A DNA stretch of 64,000 nucleotides, taken from NCBI GenBank assembly GCA_034687125.1, contig JAQGBZ010000006.1, forward strand, positions 496,001 to 560,000, read 5' to 3'. Below are positions 25,489-39,800 of the stretch, in pieces. The stretch comes from Neelides folsomi. Its lineage: Eukaryota; Arthropoda; Collembola; Neelipleona; Neelidae. Positions within the stretch are counted from its first letter, which is position 1, and every line of letters begins with the position of its first letter. Position numbers and translations under genes: made by a program. The notes under the pieces were generated by a model, which did not search any database, had not been told where the DNA came from, and was given only the letters and a program-made list of their open reading frames with translations.

Positions 25489-25514
25489 CCCGGGCATCTT
25501 TCGGCCATCTATGG
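25489..25514 (-). repeat. Right terminal inverted repeat of the MITE
   Basis: 26 bp, reverse-complementary to the left end with one substitution in the outer 21 bases and a 2-bp length difference next to CCCGGG. A small hairpin (ATGCTT/AAGCAT arms around 25462-25480) lies just inside. Confidence 0.75.
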
Positions 25515-28500
25515 TAAGTATATTTGTAATATGACGTTTCTGTACATTTATTAGATAGTGAGAAAATGGAAGAAGTAACGAAGGAAAATGTTTGTGGACG
25601 AAAGTGAATTTCTCATCATAATGGTTGTAATGTGAGTTGAATGTGGGTGGCAAAGGTTTTGTGAAGGTAAAAAATTGTATGTGTTGGGTTGAGCACGATC
25701 AACCATCAAGTCTCATGATCTTCCCTTTTTTCTCATCAAAATACAAAACCTCATGTTTCTTTTTAATCTCGGGATCAAAAAGAGTTTTGAGGATTGAAGG
25801 GCCTTTGAAGGAAATCTTTTGAAATGACATATGGCTTCTCAATAAATTATTCATCCAAACTTGAAGTGTACTTTCACTACTCTTTCACAATCTTTTCTCT
25901 TTTTATGATAAATATTCAAATGATGAAAGAAGATCACGATGTAATTTGGGGAGCTTTGAAACCATCTGAGGGTGTTTAATAAAAGCTGCTCATTTCCTAC
26001 CATTAGAAATTAAAATAGCAGCGGCGAACCATTAGAATAACCTTTTATTAGTAAGAAGCAAGCCAGAACGAAGGCGATTTTTAAAACCAGATATTTGTTT
26101 CCTTAATTGGAAAAGTCGTAATTATTGGGTTGATCAGAGTTGAGCGGGATGAGGGAGGGATATTTATTTACTTACGTTCAAGGTTAAGAGGCAATTATGA
26201 CAGTGGCTCGACTTTGAGTAATAAATATTTCCACCTTATGATTTTCTTCGGCCTCTTTGCCTCCATGCCCTTCAATTCGGAAGAGGTTTAAAGGGAAGTT
26301 GGGGCCGACTTGGGCGTCCTCCGCTCTCACGACCCAAAACATTTTCGGCTCCATGAATTCTTCCTCGACAGACCAAGAAGTTTGAAAGTTTCCGAAGATT
26401 TGGACCCTTTTGAATTCTATTTGGTAGCCCTTTTCTCGGTCCTCCGATACAATGCAGATAAATTGAGTTTCATACGTGATAATTATAGAATAGAGCTTTA
26501 CGCTACTGATTAATAGAAGTAAGCTGTTTCACTGTGTCAATCCTTTACCTTCATTTTTTAAACCAAGGAACTCCCAACGGAATGTTTTCCCATTCAACTT
26601 GTGCTTTCTGGTCAAGGGTGGGAGTTTGGGTGTGAAGGCGCATTTCTCTCTTCCTCCTCCCTCGGCCTGAAGGGCTAGAATTAAGAATAAATAGGGAAAG
26701 GTGTAAAACCCTGATTTTTCGATTTCAAGATTGAAATGGGATAAACTTGAGTTTTTCCTCTTGTGGGAAATGGGGAGTTGATGAAGCTGATAGGATGATG
26801 CGCCTTTGTATTTTACCCCTTAAAAACCTCTCATGGCTATTAGACCAAGAAATATGATTTAGCTTGATTTCGACTCTTTTTCAAATACGCCCATATTCTG
26901 TAACTCATCCATCAAAAAAACTGATCTTCCTCTTCAATGTGAATCAAACGCCTTCATCTCCTTCGCTCATAAACTCCTCGGCATTAGTCGGTGTTTGAAT
27001 ACCCAAGTAGGGAAGGTATTAGACGTAAGTAAGGAAATCCTAAGTACCTTTCCCTCCTATCCTCTTCCCATTAATCTCATTTATCATTAGGATTTCGGAT
27101 TAGCATCGTCTTCAGACTCCGGCCGGAGCAATGGGGGGAAGTCGTAAAAACTTGTCAGTGTCAGTTGGGCTCCTTGTAAAAACCACCGAGTTACTTTTAA
27201 TGATTATACGAAGAAGAGTGAAGGGGAGCATTCGGAGCAACCAACAACTCGCCCTTTCACAAGAACATGGGGGCAAGGGCAATTAGATAATATTTACTTT
27301 GGAGGAAGAGCGATTCATACTTCATGTACAAGATTCGGCACTCACAAGGAATCTTTATTTTTACAACTCCACCCACAAATTCTTATTTCTCACGAACAGC
27401 GTAACGGCGGATCCTTGTTAGCACAACTGAACAAGTGACGGATATTGGAGGATGATGCAAATTATTATTATAACCCCAATTGAGCTATAAAGTTTCTTCA
27501 TAAATTCCACTTCAATATCTTGTAAGATGCAAATGAAAAGATGAACTTAAAATTCATAAATTCAAAACTCAATATAGGCATATAATACATACATTTGTAA
27601 ATAGTACAATAAGTACAAACATATTTATGTACATTATATACGGGTACATCAGTAAAATGCAAGTGATTATTCTTATAATATGTACAGTGAATTTTTGCCC
27701 TACAGATAATTTTAAAACAAGATAATTCCAAATATATTAAACAAGGGATGTATGTTATATATTTTATGAGTATTATATTGAACAAGGCACGAGGTGATCA
27801 ATATTATGACAGGAAGAAGTTTTCTGTAATGAAGTCTTGATTGGGCTGATGAGCCTCTGAAGAAGTTTGTAAGGTCAGGCCGATGACTGTTTAGAAGCAA
27901 TCGAGTTCGCAATGGGCCTTGAAGATTGAACAGAAGGGGCGGTTCAGGTTAAACTTTTTAGTTCGCCTTTTTTCATACCAACAACCTCATGGGCATAAGT
28001 TGTAATAATGTCAAATTGGCATGCGACTCTGGCCTATGTGCATGACATGTGGTTGACCACAGCATCCTGTAGAGCACGAGAGAAATTAGCCTGCTCCATT
28101 CATTGGAAATAACGAGTTAAAGAAAAGAAACGTTAAGACGTGAGGAAAAGACTTTACAGGTTTATGAAGGAACAATCTTGTGCAACTTTTAATTTATAGA
28201 TCCGTATTCTTTTACGTACAAGAGGAAATTATAGTTTATAAAGATAGAACTGTTTTTACAATACTATTTGTCTATCTGTATAAAACTAATGTTTTGAATG
28301 TAAATTGTATATAAAATTGAACATCGTTGACTTTTCTTCATGGACATCTGACCAACCTAAAAAAATTACACGTGCGATTTTGGTTCGTTGTATCTTTAAT
28401 TTGGAATTTTACACGAAGCGGTTTCGGTTTGGATTTACGTCAATAGACTTTTAACGGTCTTTTTATATAGATGAGTCTTAGATGTTATTTGTATTCTAGT

Positions 28501-30663
28501 TTTATCGTACTTACACTAGAACTGTATTTGAATAAGTTTTGGCAGTTTCTATTTTTGATGGATTGGTGAGAGCGAGAGTTTTTTTGGTTCATCGTATTGT
28601 GAAGAGAAGTTTTTACCAAATTACACAGATCTTAACATTTCCATTTCAAAGCTCCATGTTCCTTGGTCTCTTTGATGAAAAATAAATACTGGGGAGATGT
28701 TTATGCATTCAGTTCTTTTGTTGAGTAAATGAAAGTTTTGAGAAACCCTCCATAGAAAATGTATTTTATGTGGTGATGGCCGGTGCGGTGGATTAAATAC
28801 ATGAACCTTGTTTTCGCTCGCATTCTTTTATTCTCATTTCATTTTGGCAGACACTCCATAATTCCATTGTCCTTCCTTCTTCGGGATTTTATTTATCTCT
28901 TTATAATGAATCCACCAGGCCTTTTACCTCCACCTTTCAATCTTTCCATTAGCGGAGAATTAAAGGAGGTTCTTTCCTTCACATCACCTCACCGAACCAC
29001 CGTATAATTTTCATATCTCCTTCTGGTATGTCGAGTCGTGAGACTGAGCTTGTTAGATCTGGAGCTCCGCCTCATAATGGGCAGTGTAAGACAGGATGTG
29101 AAGTGGAGATCACTCCGAGAATTCCTCAAAAGAATTTCATGGGTTGCTAATAATGCCCTACATGCTAAAACTAGCATATGGATGAGATGAGTTGAAAAAT
29201 AAAAATTACAAAAGACTTTTTGTTTGTCCATTTAAAAGATGAGAAGCGTCTTGGCTTGTTTTATATGAGTCCCATTCAAAAAAGCCTTTCTCAACCCTTC
29301 CCCGCATTGCACCTCATCTCCGTCTCTCATTTGAATAAAGTGTTTGACGGACGAGAGAATGAAAAATGCTCCACTCACTTTTTTCATTCTCCCCTTTATG
29401 AATTCTAAAATACTTTTTTTCTAATTAGCTAATGCGCTCGGATGCTAAAATTTAACTGAACGGACGTCTCCAAATAACCAACTTCTTTTCCATGTTCCAC
29501 GGAACTCTTTACAATTAATGTACAGAGGGGTCTTTACAATTAATATTTTATCTTGATTTCCCTAATGTTATGCATAGAGGTGTATATTTAATACGAGATA
29601 GAAAATGAGATAAAATTAGTATGAACAGTTTTTTATGAGGATTAGGAAGGTAGGGAAATGAAGGGTGAAAAAAAGAGGAGTGGAACGGGAGCGGCTGTCA
29701 CCTTTGGTTAGACATGGCCATGATGTCAGTCGGTATCTTTTCCTCTTGTCAAATGTCATCCCTACCTCCAAGAAGAACCAAGCCTCTGTGTCATTACATC
29801 CCCAGGTGTTGGAAAAAATCTTCTCAGAGTAATTTTTCAATTAGGATTAACGCTGGTAGGTGAAGGGAAAAAAAGAGAAGACAATTATAAATACAAAACA
29901 GTATACCCATTTCAGTGGAATACTTCTTACATTTAGACATGTAGCTTTATGCAAGGAGGAAATATATGCATTAAAAGTTTAAAAGAGTTAAAGGGAATTT
30001 GAAAGAATCCAGGGATAATTGTGAAAAGATTAGGAGAAGAACACGAACTGAGGTTTGGCTTTAATCCTATTGCTCCTCTTTCACTCCACTTGTCTCCTTC
30101 ATTCACCCTCACTTGCTTAATGTCCATTTGGTTCACATTGTCTTGACTAATATCATAAGTTCACAAACCGATTATCCAACTTGCCTTTACAACAAAGCCT
30201 TTTGTGATGCTAAAAGGCCCCAATAGCTATAATAAATGTCTTACATTCATTACTTATGCAATAGGATGATAGCCGATAGCTCCAAAAAAATTAAAAGCTG
30301 CCACTTTTTAAACATTTGCAATTAATACCATTAAGAACTGACAGAAAATAACAGTAATTTTTACAATTAGTGAATAAAAAGTATACGATTAGTATAGAAA
30401 AATTAATAGTGTTTGAATAAGTTGAATGTTTGATTAATAAGCTAAACAGGCAAATCTAATAAATAATCTAGTTTTTTTGATAAATCCCAATTATTAATTT
30501 AAGGTATGAACAATTAATTAATCTTATTTGCAGTTTAATGAAAAATTCCTTTAAAGTTGGTAAAATAATTAAAGGAAATAAATGTAGGCGGAAAATGATA
30601 AATAGTTTTATTAGAAGGCTAATTAGCCAATTTGTCTAAATATGGATGAATTCTGATGACTTT

Positions 30664-30683
30664 AGGTCACGGGAGGTTGACCT
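30664..30683. promoter_or_regulatory. Inverted AGGTCA pair, 8-bp spacer
   Basis: AGGTCA at 30664-30669 faces TGACCT at 30678-30683. IR8 is not a textbook spacing, but COUP-TF family members are unusually tolerant of spacing and orientation. Single half-sites are frequent enough that chance remains possible. Confidence 0.2.
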
Positions 30684-33600
30684 TAGGCCTTTGGAGGAGG
30701 CTCGCAATAATAATACAGTTTAACCTCCCTAGAAATTAAAAGGAAGGCAACGAGGAAATATATCTTAAGCACACGAAGCCGATGAGCCCTCGGACTCGCC
30801 TCTGGTCAATGGGGCGGATGATGAGAACCCGTGGAAGATGTTGAATGACATCAAGTTGTAAAGATAACTTTGCTGAACTCCCCCTCTGACACTTTCTTTT
30901 TCATGAGAAAATTTAAGAACCGCACAATTCATTTTTTACATTACAAGTTGTTCCAAAGATTGGAAAAAGATTTTTCAAAGCTGACAGCCGAAATGTGAAC
31001 TATTGAGTAAAGGTAAGGATTCTTACGAGTACTCGAAGATCCAAAAAACCAGAGATATTAAGAAAGACATTCATTGTTCTATTGACATGAAAAAACGGTC
31101 CCCTTTAACGACTCTTTTTTTGCAAAATGGAAATAGGAAAGGACATTATCATCAACTTGGCATTTTGAGAGCAGGGGGGAGAGAGAATGAGTATAAAATA
31201 GGAAAAATATTTAATGGTGGAGGATCTCTGAAAAAGATTTTTGCCAGCAGGTTTTGGCAATATTTTAAACTCCTTGTCCCTTTCTCAACCTTCCTTGGCA
31301 ATAAATGAGGGTGAGGAGACGAAGACCGAAGCTATTAACTTTTTATACATCCATCAGATCCGAGGTATCTTCATCTTTGTTATTCCCTTTAATGTGAGAT
31401 TTACCTTCACAATCTCCGCTCATTGTTTAAATGAAGGAAGAGATTTTTCTCTTGTCAAAACGACAAGTCGGATTTTATTTATTTCTTCCCATCTGCCTCG
31501 ATCTGCAATTGGAATGTTCTTTGCGAATGTTCGCTTCCCGAGTCCGCATACCTGGGAAGAGGAGAACCGTCCCAAGTGAACTCCTCATTCCATACCATGA
31601 ACATGAACTCAGAGTTGGAAATTAGCACCACCACCATTCCTCTCATAAATCTCTTCCTATGGAATCTCAGCCCGAAAGGGTTAATTATTTTAAATATTAA
31701 CTAACAAAAGCCCACGTCTTTGAAGAAACTATAAAATTAAATTACTATTTTCATTTCAAGAGACTATCAAAATTTTAGAGTTCTTTGACTCAGTTTAACT
31801 CCAAGTGTCAAACCATATTTGAAGCCTCATTACCAACTCTGCCTCATTCATGTTTCTTCCTTAATGCATTTCAATGGACACTATGAGATATCTCTCATAT
31901 AACTGTTACAATCTTTTGTAAACAGTTATAAACTCAAACTCATTTTCAAGTTAATAATGATTCGTGAAGTTTGCAAAAAATTCCATGCTTTGCGTGTCTT
32001 AAAATTGGATCGTAAAATAATTTTAAGACCTTTGCTAAAATGATTATATAATGAACAAAATTGTCAAGAATTATCAAATAGACTTGATGGATCTCCTGGT
32101 AATGGAAATAGACTGAATAGAATTTGGGCAAGGCCTTTGGCCCAATAGGGCATCTTCCTCTATTATTCCCTTTAATTGTGGAAGGAAGGGTCGAGAGTGA
32201 TAATACATATTTAATGCGAAGTGAGTAGTAAAATAAGAGGAGCGTTTATATGAAAAAGGTCTTCTTCCCATGCGGTGGGAAGAATGCAGAGCCCTCGAGA
32301 ATTTCCATTAGCAGTCGTATTATATTGATAGACCGGGCATAAGGGCTGATCTCCGTGGATTGAAGGGACAGGTAAATGAAGGAATTCATTGTGGGGAGAG
32401 TGAAAGGGAGAGACCCCCACCCAAAGGCGAGTGGGGCACCCTGGAGTCTCGGACAATCGCGAGGTTCTCCATGACGCCCTCGAGGTGCGTCTTCCAACAC
32501 ATCTCACAATCGATCATTAATCTTGGGATGAACCCAAGGGACACCGCATATAGAGCCACTTGGACAACCGCCCTCCTCCGATGACCCTCATAGATCCATT
32601 GTGGGCCAATGTGTATCATCGTCCTGGAGAACCTCCATTACGGCCACCACATACCTTTGCTTATTATTCCCCTCAGAGATCCGCATCACCGAGTTGGGAG
32701 TCGAAGGCCTGGTGCCCTTCTCACTTGAATCAAAAGCCCTCCACACTGATGGAGGAATCTCATAGCTCGCGACCCAGGAGTTCTCCTTCCAATTAATTCA
32801 ACAAGAAGCCTCCTCCTTCGGCTCCTTTATCTTCATGCATGTCCTTCTCATTATCTCCCTCCATTTGCTCAACCCAAGAGGGAGCAAATTAACTTATGCA
32901 TAAATCTAACGAGACTCTTTCCCTCGAACCTCTCCAATAGAAGAAAAAAAGTCACACAGGGGAGGATTTATGGGATGCAATCCAAACCTTTCGACATCGA
33001 TGGATTGGCCTTTTAAATTAAAATACACATTACTGGGCTCCTTCAAGTGAGTACGATTTTAAATGATGGAGACGATTAGGCCCTATAAAATTATGGTCTA
33101 ATGTGGAGACACTCGGTGGACTGAGACAAATTAGATGGCTAGAAAAGGAATGGGGATTGTAGGAGTTTGAGGTTGAGGAGACGAGGACTCAATTATCATT
33201 ATGATATATTGGCCCATCACCACACCAGTATGAAGAAGATCATTTGGGAGTCATTTAGGCGAAGAAGGAATGAATTGAGTTGATTGGCAAGGTCTATTAT
33301 GGAATTGGGAACAGAGGGACATCCTTTTCCCCTCTTCCTTTTCTTATTCCAGGTATTCCTAAATCGCATGAGAGAACTGAAGGTAGTTTGCAATTATTTA
33401 TCTTTATTTAGCCAAAATAGTTAATAATTAAATAGAATCCTTAATTCAATGAGAATAAAATCATTAAATTTATGTGTAATTATTTATCCGTTTTCAATTT
33501 CCAGTTTAATTATACATAATATGTTTCAGCTAAATATCCTAGTTGGATTATTAATAATGCATACATAAATATGAATTGAGAAAATGTAAAAGTGAATCAC

Positions 33601-36600
33601 TGACGAATTATTTGGTTTGAGGGGGATGGGTCAGAAGCTTGAAAGAGAAATCATCATATTGAGGAGAGGGTGAGGTTTGTTAGACATCATTCCTCGCGCT
33701 AATTTACATGTCCCCCACGTTCCCGATCCCAGGAGAAGAAAGGAACAAAGAGATCCTCAAACTGAGATGTGAGATGAGTTGTCCTCAATGTGCGACTCAT
33801 CTCGTCGTTCAAAACAGCCGGTGTCTCCTTCCTTCAACCGATTAGATAAAATAAAAGAGAAGGACAAACAGAGGGTTCTGACGAGGTTATTTCATTACAC
33901 GCACTCAAATTGAAGATGAGATCACTAAAAGTGATTCAAGCAAATACATCTAACATCATTAATGAATCTATCATTTATCTTAAATGTTAAATAAATATTA
34001 AAATAATTTCAAAATCAACGCAAATCTGAGTGAGTTTATTATTTTCTTCTAGTTATATCAATATTAAATATAATAAATGCATATGGTGTGAATAAAAAAT
34101 CAAAGTTAAAGGGTTAATATACCAGTGATATTAATATACTAGTTAATAGTGCATTGATCGATATGAAGATTCTTTTGATACACATCTGTAATTAGTTGAA
34201 TAGGGCGGGAGAAAAATTCTAAGAATTTCCCCTGAGTTCAACATTTGTATCGGCATTGGAAGTGATCGATTTTCCCAGGATTTTGCTCGGCGCATTAAAT
34301 GGGAGGAAAGTTCCGTGAATTTAATGAGGCAGAGATGGGGGCTATGCTTAGGGCCCTTTGGATAAATGAATGGGAGAAGTTTGAGGGAATTGCGGCATAG
34401 AAGGAAAAATGGGCTCAAAGGAAAAGTAGGAGGCAAATAAATAAACAGATACTGATGAGGATAATGAGACTGTAGTAACTGCACAAGTTGATCTTCCCCC
34501 TTCTTTCGGTCTGGGGAACATGATAGAGATACTTTGATTCCCCCAACTGCCAGCTTGGAATGGGGTTTAAAAATCATCCAAACAGATTTTTGCTCTCATT
34601 TTCTTACCCTCAACTCCAATTTGTTGGTCTCGTTGTCGGTCGGTCGCGCCCGTCGCCTCGCCGGAGCTTCCGGCGCCATATGGTTCAAATGGTACAATTA
34701 ACGAGAGCGGAGAGCTTAGTGCATTACATCACATTATGTACCCTCGCTTTCGCATTCATTTCATTTGATCCGGGAGCGAGTCCTAATAGCTCGTATAATG
34801 TTGTTCCTCTGACTAAAGAAACTTATTCCACATTACCCATTCCGAGAAGATGGAGACTTTTCGCATTTAAACTCACTGAGTTTGGGAATCAGCAGGGCCG
34901 AACAAAAGCCAAGTTTAATGTTCTCATCTGCCGAGAAATTTATGTCTGACGGAGCTGAGATCCCAAATACCAAATAAACATAACCTCAAACCTCTCCACC
35001 AAACTGTTTTTAAACTTTGGCCACTCAATCCCACAAGTCTACTTTTAGCAATTTGGAACTCACCATCAACTCAACTATGGTTGAACAAGTTCACAGTTTT
35101 AATTATTATTCACCACTAAACTTATCTATTATATTTTTTAATTTCTATTTCTTTAAAGAGACTAATTTCTTCAGCACAAGTTTAATTATTCAAAATTCAA
35201 GAATCAATGTAATGATCAGGTGCTTAAGTTATGCTAATATGCGTATAAGATATACCTTAAGTTATTCTAATATGGTATAGCAATGTTGATACATAATATG
35301 GTGTTTAGCAGTTGAAGATTGGGGGAAAAGACCTTATGGTATTCTTCAATTAATTAGGGAGCTAAGCCTCCGAGTCATCTTTAAAGGGTAGGTGATAAAA
35401 TTCCACGAACCTCAAACTCGTAATTGTAAGGATAACCCTTGGGTGACATATGAGGCAGGTGAATGAGCTACATGGAGCGAACGGTAGTTCATCTTTTATC
35501 ATCTACAACAATTAATTCAAAAGAGGGAGATTCGTGGCAATGAATGTGGGATTTATCGGAGAATGAAAGAAAAAGTTTCTCGTGAACTTCTCCGCCTTAG
35601 CCAGATCCCGAATTCTTTTATCAAGGTGAAAAATAAATTAAAAGGCTCTTCGAACAAAGTCGACTTACTGTGCACAACTACCGAACTACCACATAAGAGA
35701 TCGCGGAGGGTGAATGAAATTGTGTGTAGCTTTATTGTAATCCAATTCACGTGAAAGACGGCCGTCTTCGTACTTTCTTTTCACTCCGGATGATCATTCT
35801 TGGAACAACTTCTATGCCCTGTTAGCCTCATCATCTTCATATACAAGAAATGAAAAGTTGGGTGGAAATGAGATCATTCGAGTCGCTTTTTTCAGCTTCT
35901 CTTTCACATTGGATGGTCATATAGCAATCAAAAGATCCTCTTCACCTATCCATAAATAGTCTACAATTAAATATCAAAAGAGTCAAAAGACTAATGCGAA
36001 AAAATTGGGCTTCAGATTTGCATTCTCAGCACAAAAATAAAGTAAAAAATTAAAATAAATGCATGAGCTATAAAGTTAGAGATTGTTTAATGAGCAAATT
36101 AAAAACATTCTTATACCGAAAAGATACTTATGGGATCCTCTTTCCAAGAAAAGGTTATCGGGAAATGAAAGGAAGGTTATCTGTAAAGGAGGAAATATGT
36201 TTAAAGTATACAACTTGCCCATTGCTCAACTTCTTAAACCTTTCCCACATCATTTTGGGGGCTGGAAAGTATTAATTATAACATTTAATGTTCTGGGTTT
36301 TCTTCCACTCGAACCATATGACATTATTTGGATGATTCATAAACTTGAAATTTAATATAGATCTGCAGCTGACAGATTTAAGAGATCATTTATATTAATT
36401 GATTCTGAAGAAATTAACATTTTACTTAAATTATCCACAAGTTTAAAGGAACCTAATATCGCATTTCAATAACGTTCTATATTTTAATGATTATTCATCA
36501 ATATTTATTTTTATTTGAATAGCTAACAAAGATGATGAATGAATCAATAAATATTTTATTTTCCCATTAAATCCTCACTCTGATTTAATTTGTGCATTAT

Positions 36601-36810
36601 GTATTTATATTTGGACAAAACAATTTAAAATTGTAATTCGAGAATCTGAAGTTTATTTGAAGGACATTGGCATTAATAGATAAAGAAATAGAAATGGGCA
36701 GATCGTGTTTTATTTTCCATTTCTCCTTGAAGCCTCCCTTTGCGTATTAATGAGATTGTTTAATATCATTATTTTCGTTATTGAGTGATAAGAGCTAGAG
36801 ATGAGAAATA

Positions 36811-36823
36811 AGGTCAAAAGTCA
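36811..36823 (+). promoter_or_regulatory. DR1-like element with one mismatch
   Basis: AGGTCA-A-AAGTCA differs from a perfect DR1 at one base of the second half-site and resembles RXR/HNF4/COUP-TF DR1 sites. It lies in plain AT-rich DNA. Confidence 0.2.
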
Positions 36824-39800
36824 GTAAGAGTTGGTGAGTTGGGTTTTATATGCGTCTTGTTTATCCTGTCAAGTAGGTGAATGCAATATGGAATCCAATG
36901 ATAAGTTTGAGAATGGAGCTCCCATTATAAATAATATACTTTGAGTTATTTTACATGAAGTACGTTAAGTAAAATGAAGATGTATCCTCAAGACCTTGTC
37001 ACAGAATAAGTACAAATGTGTTTGTAAGCCACCAAATGTAAATGATTGTTATGAAAAGGTCGTGATTCGGTAAGAGATAAAATTGAAGGCATAATCACTT
37101 GGATCCGCGCTTTTTCCTCTTTCAACTTCCCTACCAATCTGAAGGGACAAAGTGGAGGTCTGAGCGAACTTTTCTTCGTCCCACTTGGGGAGCCTCCATT
37201 CCAAGTCTCGATAAAGGGAGAGATAAGTCGAGAAAAACCACTCGAGAACCACAAGGAATCATGTCTTTGTTGGGTTTACACAGGTTCTTGATACCCACTC
37301 ACCTTCTTCCCACTATCTCCAACATCATCTTTCTCACATTCAACTGTGACTCTTTTCTCAACCCAGCTCCTTTGTTAGATTTCCACCTTTGCCTCCTTCT
37401 GCGTCTCCGCAACTTCAAGGAGAATTTACACTTTTATCACCGCTATTTAATTTAAACTTTCATTTTGTCAGTTATTATTATTTTTAAATGTGCAAAATTA
37501 TTCTCTTCCCTTTACTACCATATATTATTATATTTAGGTACACCCTTATTGTATGGGTATAGTAAATTAAAATTAAAAAAATAAAAACTCACTAATGACA
37601 CTTTTGAATATAATTTTTAAAACCATATTTCCAATTACTTTAATTGGTTTAAAGAATTACAGTTCAATTTCAACTGTTCAAAATAACTACCATAGTTGAA
37701 TAAAATGACAAATGCAAAATTTTAAAATCGGCAGCGTCTATCGAAATGAATGTAGAATATTTGAGAATGGATTTTTCCTTTTGTTCTATCTACTAATCCT
37801 AATAAGAGTTATGATAATAGAGAAAGCAACGGAAGTTCTCAAAGTGGTCGAAACGATTATTTCTCCTGACAAAGCGAGTTAGGATGCGCCCTTAACTTTT
37901 TTCACCGTCCAGCTTCCTTTGACTTTGCTCTGCCGCATTTCTTCCTCATTTGGAATAAATACGCCAGAGAGTTGGAATGAAATGAAATGAATTTAAATTG
38001 TTCTTGCTAACAATATGGGGAAGGATGGGCGATGGGGGAAAAGAGCTCATTTCTTCGTTTGTAAAAATCCGAGCATCTGCTATTTCATCTTCCAAGTAGT
38101 TGGTTGTTAATATATTCCATATTATTTCCTCCGCCGCTTAAGCTTCGCTGAGATGAAAGGAGCAGAAGTGATAAATTCTTATAAAATTGGACAAGTTGGC
38201 TTCATCCAACTCTTCGGGACTGCATGGGTTGGATTCTCGGTCACATGGAAGGCGAGCATAAGTGAAGAGGAAAGAATGTGCTCTTTATTACAGATATGAC
38301 TGGATTTGGGATTCCATCCGGATTTGAGAATCATAAAAGTATTCTAAGGAACCCCAATCCCCTTTCCACGACTAGGAAGGGAAATCTCTTCCTCAGGATA
38401 CCCAAATATTATTTATGAATCTTTTATTCTTTTTAAATTCTCATTCTTTCAATCCGCTGGTTTATTTTTAAGCTCACTGCAATCTCTCTAGAGCCAATTA
38501 ATTTTTGAATAAGTTTTAATTACGTAATTCAAGCAATAGAATTTGTTTTGTTTTAGAAGTACATACGAACTTGAAACTAAATCTGAAAAATTATAATATA
38601 CGAAATGTTTATAATATTAACTTTTAAAAAAATCATTTTGACCTTTAGTGAATTGAATAAAAAATGAAAAGGAATACAATGTTGAATTGTATGTATTTGA
38701 AAGTAAATTAATGTGAAGGTTTATGAGGTTCAAAGATTGGTAATATTTGATCCAATATTAAATGAAGAGCTTATGGGAGCGAGAGTTAAAGACTGGGGCT
38801 GTACGAACAACTGTTTTATGGTTTGACTGGATTAAAGATTACCATTTTTATTAGAGGGGTTCGGAGTGGTGAGAGTCAAACATCGGAAGTATAGGTTGAT
38901 ATGTGATTTGGGTGAAAGGGATTAAAGGACCACGCCCTGGCTGACTGATTATGATGAGTGAAAGAGTCTTTGAGTTTCATTGTTCGATTGCGTTCGACCG
39001 TCTCCTCCTCCTCTTCTCATTGATTAGGATGTAACAATGAAGTAAGCGGATTTAGTTGGCTGATGAGAGCCATCGAAACTCTTCGAGTGCCCTGCCCTCG
39101 TAATAACCCTACTTTCCCCTCAAGAGTCCTCTTCAAACCTTTTGATTTTCTCAATATCCCAACTTTTACTCTCATTCCCCAATTCCCCGGATATTAATAT
39201 TCCTTCAAGTGGGAGACGTCAAGCTGGGAAAGATGAAAGTTATAGACGTGGGGCTTGACGGAGTGATTTAAGGAACGTTGGAATACGTCTGGGAGGGAAA
39301 GAGTGGCTCATAATATTTGAATTTCTCGTCGAGAATTGTCCGAGATGAACGCGTGATGAATGCGTCGCCGTCTCCACGAACGACTTCCGAAAACGTGCAG
39401 AAAAACCCAAATGTAACCGCAGGAGTGGGAAGGGGATTTGCAAATTGCATTCAGAGCTCAAAGCCACAGGAAGGGGGCACGTGAGAGACAATCTCCGGCG
39501 TGTTTATGGTTGATGAAATGTCGAAGGGGTCTTCATTGACGACGAAGCTCCCCCATCGAAGGAAATCAAATCCACTGAGATTCTGCATCGATCTCCAACT
39601 GGAGATGAAGACCCTGCAATTTAAACCCACCGCAGACTTCCCCATTATTATGAACAATCTGTCTATTAGGAAAAAGAATGGCCTGACCAGAGGAATTCGA
39701 TTCAAACCGCAAAAAGACTCTTCAGCTCTCAGCCGATGAGAGTTCATTTACCATCATACATAATATGCAAAAATAACATGTAAAATATATCTACTACATA

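Larger units (their letters stand above)
25069..25514. mobile_element. Non-autonomous DNA transposon (MITE), 446 bp, TA-flanked
   Basis: The left terminus at 25069-25096 (starting CCGTAGATGGCCGAAAGATG) and the right terminus at 25489-25514 (ending CATCTTTCGGCCATCTATGG) are inverted repeats. They match over 20 of the outer 21 bases and then share CCCGGG after a 2-bp length difference. TA lies directly outside both ends, as in Tc1/mariner-type insertions. The interior has no transposase frame and is AT-rich. The motif CCCGGGYATCTTT occurs four times, at 25091, 25123, 25141 and 25489, and CCCGGGCATCTTTAAA is duplicated exactly at 25091-25106 and 25141-25156. The near-identical ends suggest a fairly recent insertion. 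The superfamily is inferred from the TA duplication alone. Confidence 0.8.

Noticed and set aside
34143-34577. 144-codon minus-strand ORF with ATG start
   Set aside because: Rich in Leu, Pro, Ser and His, and T/C-driven, with no domain. My rough estimate is that about one frame this long is expected by chance in 64 kb of this composition.
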